From Benincasa hispida (lineage: Eukaryota; Streptophyta; Magnoliopsida; Cucurbitales; Cucurbitaceae), in NCBI RefSeq assembly GCF_009727055.1, contig NC_052349.1:94465340-94529339 (forward strand): a DNA stretch of 64,000 nucleotides. Reading direction: 5' to 3'. The notes beneath the pieces are model-generated. The model was not told where the DNA came from. It ran no database searches and saw only the letters and a list, made by a program, of their open reading frames with translations. Positions 57,401 through 64,000 of the stretch are shown here, piece by piece. The translations under genes and the position numbers were made by a program. The stretch's first letter is position 1; every line of letters starts with the position of its first letter.

Positions 57401-58850
57401 GTGAATAATCAGAACGACCCTGGTGCTATTAGGGTCAGTGCTATTAACCAGAACGACCATGTTAAGAAACCGTGGATACTAGATTCAGGAACTACATATC
57501 ATTTAACTAGTTCGTCTGGCCATTTTCTCTCATATTTTTCAAGCGTTGGTAATGAGAAAATTTGGGTTGCAGATGGGTCTTTCGCTCCTATTGTGGGAAA
57601 GGGTCATCTTTCTCCTTTTAAGGGTTTAACTTTATAGAATGTGTTGCATGTTCCTAAGATATCTTACAATTTACTATCTATTAGTGAGATAATTAGAGAT
57701 CTATACTGTCAAGTTGCTTTCTCACCTGATAATGTTTTTTTCAGGACTTGAGCTCAGGGACGACGATTGGCACTACCTGATACGATAGCGACTCTATTTC
57801 CTTAATCATGATGTTTCCTCTAGGAATAGTTATAGGACTGGTTTATTTTCTTCTTGTTTTTCAACTTCTAAAAAAGATTATATGTTATGGTACTTTCGTC
57901 TTGGTCACCCGAACTTTCAATATATGAAATGTTTATTTCCTCATTTATTTCATAATGTCAATATCTCCTCTTTGTCTTATGATGTGTGTATTCATGCAAA
58001 ATAGCATCGGATCACCTTTCCATCCCAACCTTATAAACCTTCCCAGCCATTTACCCTTATTCATATTGATGTTTGGGGCCCTTCCAACATCACTACTTCC
58101 TCCGAGAAATGTTGGTTTGTGACATTTATTGATGATCACACTCATCTTACATGGGTGTTTCTTCTCACTGATAAATCGAAGGTACCATCGATATTCCAAC
58201 AATTTTATACTACAGTGGAGACTCAATTTAACACTAAAATTATCATCCTTCGTAGTGATAATGGTAGTGAGTTCTTTAACAACACCTTTCATGAGTTTCT
58301 AGCTTCTAAAGGCATTGTTCATCACAACTTCTGTGCTTATACTCCTCAACAAAATGGGGTGGCTGAATGGAAAAATTGTCACCTTATTGAGGTTGCACGG
58401 TCTTTCATGCTTTCTACTTCTCTCCCCTCTTATTTACGGGGATATGCTGTTTTGACTACAACCCATCTTATCAATCGGATGCCTTCCTGTGTTCTTCAAT
58501 TTCAAACTCCTTTTGAATGATTTAAATCGTCATACCCAACAATGCGTCTTATTCCTGATGTTCCTCTTCGGGGTGCACTGCTTTTGTCCTTAGTTATGGT
58601 CCTAATCGCACTAAATTTACCCCTCGTGCTCAGAGATGTGTCTTTGTTAGGTATACTCTTCACCAGCGAGGTTATAAGTGCTTCCATCCATCCTCACGGA
58701 AGTACTTTGTTTCTATGGATGTAATGTTCCTTGAGGATAAATCTTTCTTCCCTATTAGTCCTTTTTAGGGGGAGAATACTAGTGAAGAGACTAACCGGTC
58801 CATATTTACGGTTCCCACTGATCTTCTTTTCAAACCCATCTGAGGTACGT
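57401..58850 (+). pseudogene. Copia-5 protease and integrase
   Basis: Protease motif LDSGTTYHLT (near 57480, family [10 protein letters not shown]). After frame breaks, the integrase core keeps all three acids: FIDDHTHLTWVF near 58128, RSDNGSEFFN near 58250, and GVAEWKNCHLIE near 58360, where the usual R after E is W. Another frame break near 58520 precedes the capsid-like linker. Nothing of the reverse transcriptase follows. Confidence 0.87.
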
Positions 58851-58977
58851 ATGATACTATCCTACCTACTAAACAAGTCTCATGGATAACGTACTACAGG
58901 AAGAATCTCATAAAGGAAATAGTGCCACATGTTTCTCCACCAACTTCAGTCCATGAATGAGAACTAACACTAGCTCT

Positions 58978-59270
58978 GTTGGGGTTGATGCCCTAAAGTC
59001 TCGTGTCCTGTAGTTTATAAATAGTTTGTACGAATGCTTGTGATGCATAATATATGATATTTACTTCACTTCATGGTTTTGCTCATTTGGATGTTTTATT
59101 TGCTTTACCACAAACCAATAAACTTAAATCATTAGTTGTCTTTATGTAACTTAAGCATGTATATGGTGACATACAAGTAGATCATGTCTTAAGTGATAAC
59201 CAAAATGGTCTGTAGTATATGGATATAGGAGGAAAACCTTATCCTGATAACGCTATGGATGCGGCCTTGT
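58978..59270 (+). repeat. Copia LTR fragment
   Basis: TGTTGGGGTTGATGCCCTAA begins an LTR similar in layout to the solo LTR (GTTTTATGTCCTAA, then CATACAAGTAGATCATG and ATAACGCTATGGATGCGGCC). Only its first 293 bp remain. Confidence 0.65.
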
Positions 59271-60304
59271 CACACCCCTCCCAGATTACCCTATTAATCT
59301 AAAAGAGGATATGACCGCGGTAGTTACTAGCCCTACTGCCAGCACCCACCACCTTAGCCCTCTAATCTAAATGCCAACCTGTTAAAAATTAATACTGTAT
59401 GCATATGGTATGCCTCTTTAAGGTTCTACAAAATCTTATATAAACACATGCATACAACCATGATATAACATCTAAGGGGAGAAACATTCACAGATGGGCC
59501 CAAACATCTCTAACAAAGCCCTAGTCCTTCTCAAAACATGTGTATATAAATAGATCATCAACCTAAGTCTTCTTAATAAGCCGAGTATTTCAGTGGCAAG
59601 CAGCAGCTGGATCAACCTTGAGGAATCTGACCGCTACCTGAGAAGGGAATACATAGAAATTCTGTGAGTTAAAAGGCTAGTGAGTGACTATAGGATCGTA
59701 TAACATCATGCATTACATCATTATAAACATGTAAATATACTAATGAGTATCTCAAGCAATTGTCTCTAAATGTAACTTTAAACCATTCTTAGACATCATC
59801 AAACATCATTATTCCCTAGTTGAGAACGAGCCTAATGCTCTAGCTCCCAACGTTTAATACTGGCCAAGAGACCTATACTTCGGTCTCTCATTCAAAACCG
59901 CCTACGTGCACGTGGTCATACTAAGTACCGTTATACCTTAGGTACTTCCGCTCAGATACCTTCTCAAACCTGTCCTTTAGTATTGAGCTACTAAGATACC
60001 TTCTCAAATGTCCTTTGGTATCAAGTTGGTCAGGTACCTTCTCAAATGTCCTTTGGTACCGGGGTATTTTGTAGCATCAAATTAAGTTCCATTGCCTACT
60101 ATCTACATAGGAACTCATTCTCTCATAGCCTTCCTCTAGGAAGCATATTTCAACATTAGAAACTTAACTTCTGTAATGACTACATGACATACCTTGGCCT
60201 GTGTTACACATATACAAGCTAGGAAACATGCGTTAAGTTATTTGTAACAACATAAACTATACAATGATGCATGCAAGGTTCAAATCCATGTCCTTATTAC
60301 CAGT
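59271..60304 (-). other. Gypsy-like sequence left of the PBS, mixed
   Basis: TGTCACACCCCTCCCAG at 59271 looks like a gypsy LTR terminus. The right part, nearest the primer-binding site, is by position leader of the element that used the LTR at 60329. No coding sequence is readable. Confidence 0.4.
59954..60064. repeat. Three tandem copies of a 38-40 bp unit
   Basis: AGATACCTTCTCAAA with TGTCCTTTGGTA recurs at 59954, 59994 and 60032. Confidence 0.85.
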
Positions 60305-60322
60305 TCCCTGGCAATGGTGCCA
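60305..60322 (-). other. Gypsy primer-binding site (mutated)
   Basis: TGGCACCATTGCCAGGGA on the minus strand differs at a few bases from the TGGCGCCGTTGCCGGGGA site usual in plant gypsy elements of the Tat/Athila type. Confidence 0.7.
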
Positions 60323-60328
60323 TAAACT

Positions 60329-62170
60329 TGTAAACACAAAATGTAATCTTATGCGTCAAAACTTGCTGTGACATAGATTTTATGCGATGATGATATGTGA
60401 TACTACTTCTAGATATGTGTTATTGACAAATGTTCTTGTAGTATGTTGTGCATTTTCACAAGTTTCTTTGCGTTGAAACCAAGTATAATTTCACCGCAAG
60501 TTTCTCAGTGTGATCCGAGGTCGAACATAGGGACTGTTTTAGGTTATTGCGCTATGCTTGTGATATATGTGACCAGGGGTTTTTCAAATTAATAAAGATT
60601 TTGTGTTCAAGTAATTAAACATGCGATGAAGTAAAGAAAGCGGTAAAAATGCAATAATAACATAAATTGAGTTAAAGTAAATCTAAGCTAAGATGATACA
60701 AGATACAAGTTTCATGATACAAGATACTAAGGTCAAGGCTGGCTGTGAAGATTATGCAAAGATCGTGTAATGCGGTGACAAGTCTTATGTACAAAGCAGA
60801 AACAGAAAAGATAACTAATATAAACCGTGTAAGTTCCTTAATTGCATTAAAGATATAAGAATTGTTCCACTTTTCCCTTGGCGTACACCTCTCGGTGATT
60901 GGCCACGTTCCCACATCTCTGTGGTGAAACAGGGATGAATGTAATGAACGCAAAGTTGCTTCCATCTCTGGAAGTACTACTCGCTTTAGTTAACGCATTC
61001 TTCTAACCTTCTCTCGACAGATCAAAATGACATCTTCACTTCTACTCTCATAGGTGAAGATGCCATCTAGCATGCCTTAGCTAAACGCATTTATCTCTTT
61101 AGCATAGATTAAGTTACTCGTTTAATCCATATTAATTACCAAGGTATTAAAAAAACTTCATGGAGAAATTAATTAATGGAGGAACGGAAATAGACAGAAA
61201 AATGGTAATGAAAGTGATCGAGACATTCAATAAAACAACATCTGATACATGATTTGTGAATGAAGAGATTAAGAAGATGAAATACACTTGATGAAATAGA
61301 GTTAGAAACAAATACAAATAAGCGCCAACGCCTTAGTGCCGATCTGGATGGAGATTTTCTTGCCAGCGTGGATGAAGTGAACGGAAGGATGAGCTTCCCT
61401 CTCAGGCTTGATCAACCGGTAGTAGAGATCTAAGCACAGAGCTTCACGATGGGGATCTGGCAGATTCGTACTGAGACTCATCACTCGGCCTTATCTCTTC
61501 TCTTCCCGGATTTCTTCCGATCAGTACTCAGCTCAGCCTTTCTCTCAATAATCCAGTAGCAATTAGCCCTCGTATCAATTATACCCGTATCAAGTATATC
61601 TTCTCTGAATTCTATGGGGGTATTTATAGGTGAAAAAGCTTTGACTCTTAGCTTGTGGACCCCACTTCTTGTTATGGAAATTCCAAAGATGGAGGAATAA
61701 ATATTCCTTCTGTTATGCAATCAGACCGTCAAATCTACACAACAGTTAGTTATACATGTGTCGCAATCCTCCGCGTTTGCATTGCTCAGCTGCATCTTTT
61801 GATCGGTTGCTCGCATGCGGTGTTGTTTTTATTACCGGATGCGGTTGAAATTCAACTCAGGATCGACTGTCGCATTATGCCGTCATTGCTTTAATCGTCT
61901 CCTCATTGTTGATTGACAAGCGCAATGTGACAGAGATGCATTGTTCAGTTTCTCCTTGAGCCTTGATCGCAAGCGGTGACTTGGTTTCCTGCAAAACAGA
62001 GTAAAAATATCTTCTTCTACCATCTTGACATGTTAGTGGATGTAATTGTGATAATTCATAATTATTGTATTTCTGAGCTACTTTTCATACAATCGACGCA
62101 TATTCCTTCGCTTTTGGCTGCAATATCTAGATAAGGCAGCATAAATAACTTGTATTTCTGTAAGTTATCA
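60329..62170 (-). repeat. Gypsy LTR, 1.84 kb
   Basis: On the minus strand it starts TGATAACTTACAG at 62170 and is placed to end GTTTACA at 60329. It has a TATA box inside. A purine tract and gypsy 3' UTR precede it and a primer-binding site follows it, so it is a 3' LTR to its right neighbour and a 5' LTR to its left neighbour. Confidence 0.7.
61621..61628 (-). promoter_or_regulatory. TATA box of the gypsy LTR
   Basis: TATAAATA on the minus strand followed by CCCCCATAGAATTCAG. Confidence 0.55.
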
Positions 62171-63850
62171 CACCTCCAAATTTAGATATATGCTTGTCCT
62201 CAAGCATATCTTATACTAAGGCAATAAAGCTAAATTCCTCTCCTATATTTTTGCGTCGATTGGCTGCTCCGAATGTCACACTTAGGCACCTTTCTTAACA
62301 GTGCAATTTCCTTCTATCATTGCTAGTTCTTAACAAAGCCCTACTTTATTCTTCTATATAACAAAATTCTACTCAAAGATGCCTTTCCAGTTTTTTTAAA
62401 ATAGAATGTTTATCTCTTCTTTGTCAAAACAACTTGATATATCTATATGCGGTGACCAAACTTTGCATTATTTATTAGAGACTGTTGGTTATGGTTACAC
62501 TCTTCGTTTTGGTTTATTCCCACGGGTGTCATGCGAACATCCAACTACGATTGTGTGTCAATTTCAACTTTAACTCATGATATTCAGAGGAGTTGTCTCT
62601 TACACTCTTTTATTTTCTTTTATTTTCTGTTATATTTTTTTTCTTTTCATATTGTGTTGTTCTTGGAATCTCACCTTTGTTTTAGCTTTCTTCTACGGGT
62701 GTCATACGAACATCCAACTACGAGCAAACTCCTTTCACAACTAAACTCTTATCATGTTGGGAACATTTTTTTTTTGATGTTTTCCCTTGCGCTGACATTG
62801 GAGTTTGGCATAATAATAATTTTTTTTTAATGAAAATGAACGCATTTTCTTAAAGATCGCATATTCTTGATCTTATTTGCTCAGACCTTCCCCACCTGAA
62901 TTTAAAGATAAGCAAGGTCCTCATTGCGTTGTTTAGATAGACTAGACAAACTCTTAGAGAAAAATTTTCAAAAGGAAGGTTTGAGCAGAACTTTGAAAGA
63001 TAAAAGATAAAGTACTGCTAAACTAGGAATTAACTAAGTGTTAGTTAGAATTTACAAAGTATGAGAAATGTTTCTAAGTATAAACATATACTACATCATG
63101 GCAGTGCAATGAATAACGCAAAAGTAAAATATCAGAACATTGCAAATATTGACAAAGGATGATAAAGAAAAAGGAACAAACAAAAAGGAGTGAATATGTA
63201 CTCATTTGTATTGAATATTAACAAAGTATACAAATAATAAAAAATTAACGCAATACAAAAATTGTTGCCTATACAAAGAATCAAAGAATTTCGTTGTTAT
63301 CTTTTTGAATTTGATTCAGATGGGTGCACGCTAAAAATTAACACCGCGCTTCTAATAACGCAAATACATTTTTGTTGAGGATCAACAACGCATGTACCCC
63401 CAAAACACACCCCTTAACTAAAACATTTCTGAAGGATGCCTCAACATAGTGCATTTAGCTAACGATGGGCAAAGGACACATACGTGCGTAACACATCCTT
63501 CAACGCAATGTATTTGGGTGTAATGGACGCAAAGTGTCGCTTGTTAACTCACAATGCACCCATCATCGCATTACATACTAATTTTTCTTCTTTTTACGTC
63601 ATAAAAAACGCAAGTCGAAAAGACTTTGCGGTGTCTCGTGTTTCATCCAATCATTCACAGAAATTAAAGAACAACGCTAATAATGTATACAAATTAAAGG
63701 AATCTAAACATGACATGAAAAATGAAATTGAAGAGAATAACAGAAAGCATTAAATGCTACTCCTAAAAAGCAGTAAAGAACGAGATTTAGAAAATAGTAA
63801 AAGAAAACTGTAAAGAAAGCACGTAAACATAAATTGGGATGCTGATTGAA
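62171..63850 (-). other. Gypsy 3' untranslated region
   Basis: The end beside the LTR reads CTTGAGGACAAGCATATATC and then TTTGGAGGTG on the minus strand, which is the usual run-up to the 3' LTR in Tat/Athila-type elements. A direct repeat (GGGTGTCATGCGAACATCC and its variant) lies at about 62524 and 62698. ACGCA motifs are unusually frequent at 63300-63620. No frame is supported. Confidence 0.6.
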
Positions 63851-64000
63851 AGAAGTTCTCAAAATTACCGCAATCGCCTCCCTCGTAAGCGATTTAATCC
63901 TGCTTGCCCAAGTGTCCATGCGTTGCTCGAAGTCGCCTCCGTAGTACGGTTTAATTTGTTGACCATTGACTTTAAACGCATTGTTCCCATCTAAAGTTGT
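63851..64000 (-). pseudogene. Gypsy pol C-terminus, enters from the right
   Basis: On the minus strand: TTLDGNNAFKVNGQQIKPYY and GGDFEQRM, matching the conserved FKVNGQRLK-type end of Tat/Athila pol. The frame continues beyond the window. Confidence 0.75.

Larger units (their letters stand above)
55697..58977 (+). mobile_element. Copia-5: truncated plus-strand copia
   Basis: 5' LTR 55697-55931, primer-binding site TGGTATCAAAGC, gag, protease and integrase in copia order. Reverse transcriptase, RNase H and the 3' LTR are missing, because the element ends at the LTR fragment starting 58978. Protein blocks are close to those of Copia-1, so both belong to one lineage. Confidence 0.88.

Noticed and set aside
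62531..62830. 99-codon hydrophobic plus-strand frame as a membrane protein.
   Set aside because: It lies in the T-rich 3' untranslated part of a minus-strand gypsy element and has no recognisable family features.

Overview
The window is plant nuclear DNA: AT-rich, sparse in genes and dominated by nested, decayed retrotransposons. Plant-type copia, gypsy and L1-like LINE proteins, a Tourist-like MITE, CACTA-like ends and one intron-containing plant gene all agree with this. The gag protein of the gypsy element at 7.1-9.3 kb and the long copia LTRs at 50-56 kb look like families I associate with cucurbit genomes. I therefore infer Cucurbitaceae with moderate confidence and cannot name the species.

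The only conventional gene I can assemble is on the minus strand, 36.7 kb down to 17.7 kb. Six exons join in frame into a CIA30-type protein (complex I intermediate-associated protein 30, an assembly factor for mitochondrial NADH dehydrogenase). Its third visible intron (19441-34115, 14.7 kb) is almost entirely a nest: a plus-strand LINE cut by a 5.7 kb copia element, by a second LINE that itself carries a TIR transposon, and by a young 1.0 kb deletion derivative of another copia. Other LINE pieces lie on both sides. Without these, the intron would be about 0.6 kb. A second candidate gene is a short secreted peptide at 3628-3870 (minus).

Layout. 0-6.4 kb: AT-rich spacer with CACTA-like ends, MITE copies, an LTR fragment and the small peptide. 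6.4-14.1 kb: a gypsy element with gag, no visible pol, several tandem arrays and a 3' LTR, containing a 25-N gap flanked by duplicated contig ends. 14.1-17.7 kb: repeats, an RNase H-like relic and a MITE with TAA target duplications. 17.7-36.7 kb: the CIA30 gene and its nest. 37.2-39.6 kb: gypsy and LINE relics ending in a 38-bp Nextera mate-pair junction, which is not plant DNA. 39.6-42.9 kb: LTR-like and GC-rich terminal repeats. 42.9-48.7 kb: a very old copia element. 48.7-55.7 kb: a minus-strand copia whose gag is split by a plus-strand solo LTR. 55.7-59.3 kb: a truncated plus-strand copia and an LTR fragment. 59.3-64 kb: minus-strand gypsy sequence in which one LTR lies between a polypurine tract and a primer-binding site, as in a tandem array sharing an LTR.

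I found no rRNA, tRNA or CRISPR array and no convincing new biological system. The most informative observations are the transposon-inflated CIA30 intron, the exactly resolvable nested insertions, the two assembly artefacts, the LTR-sharing gypsy arrangement and the young copia deletion derivative.
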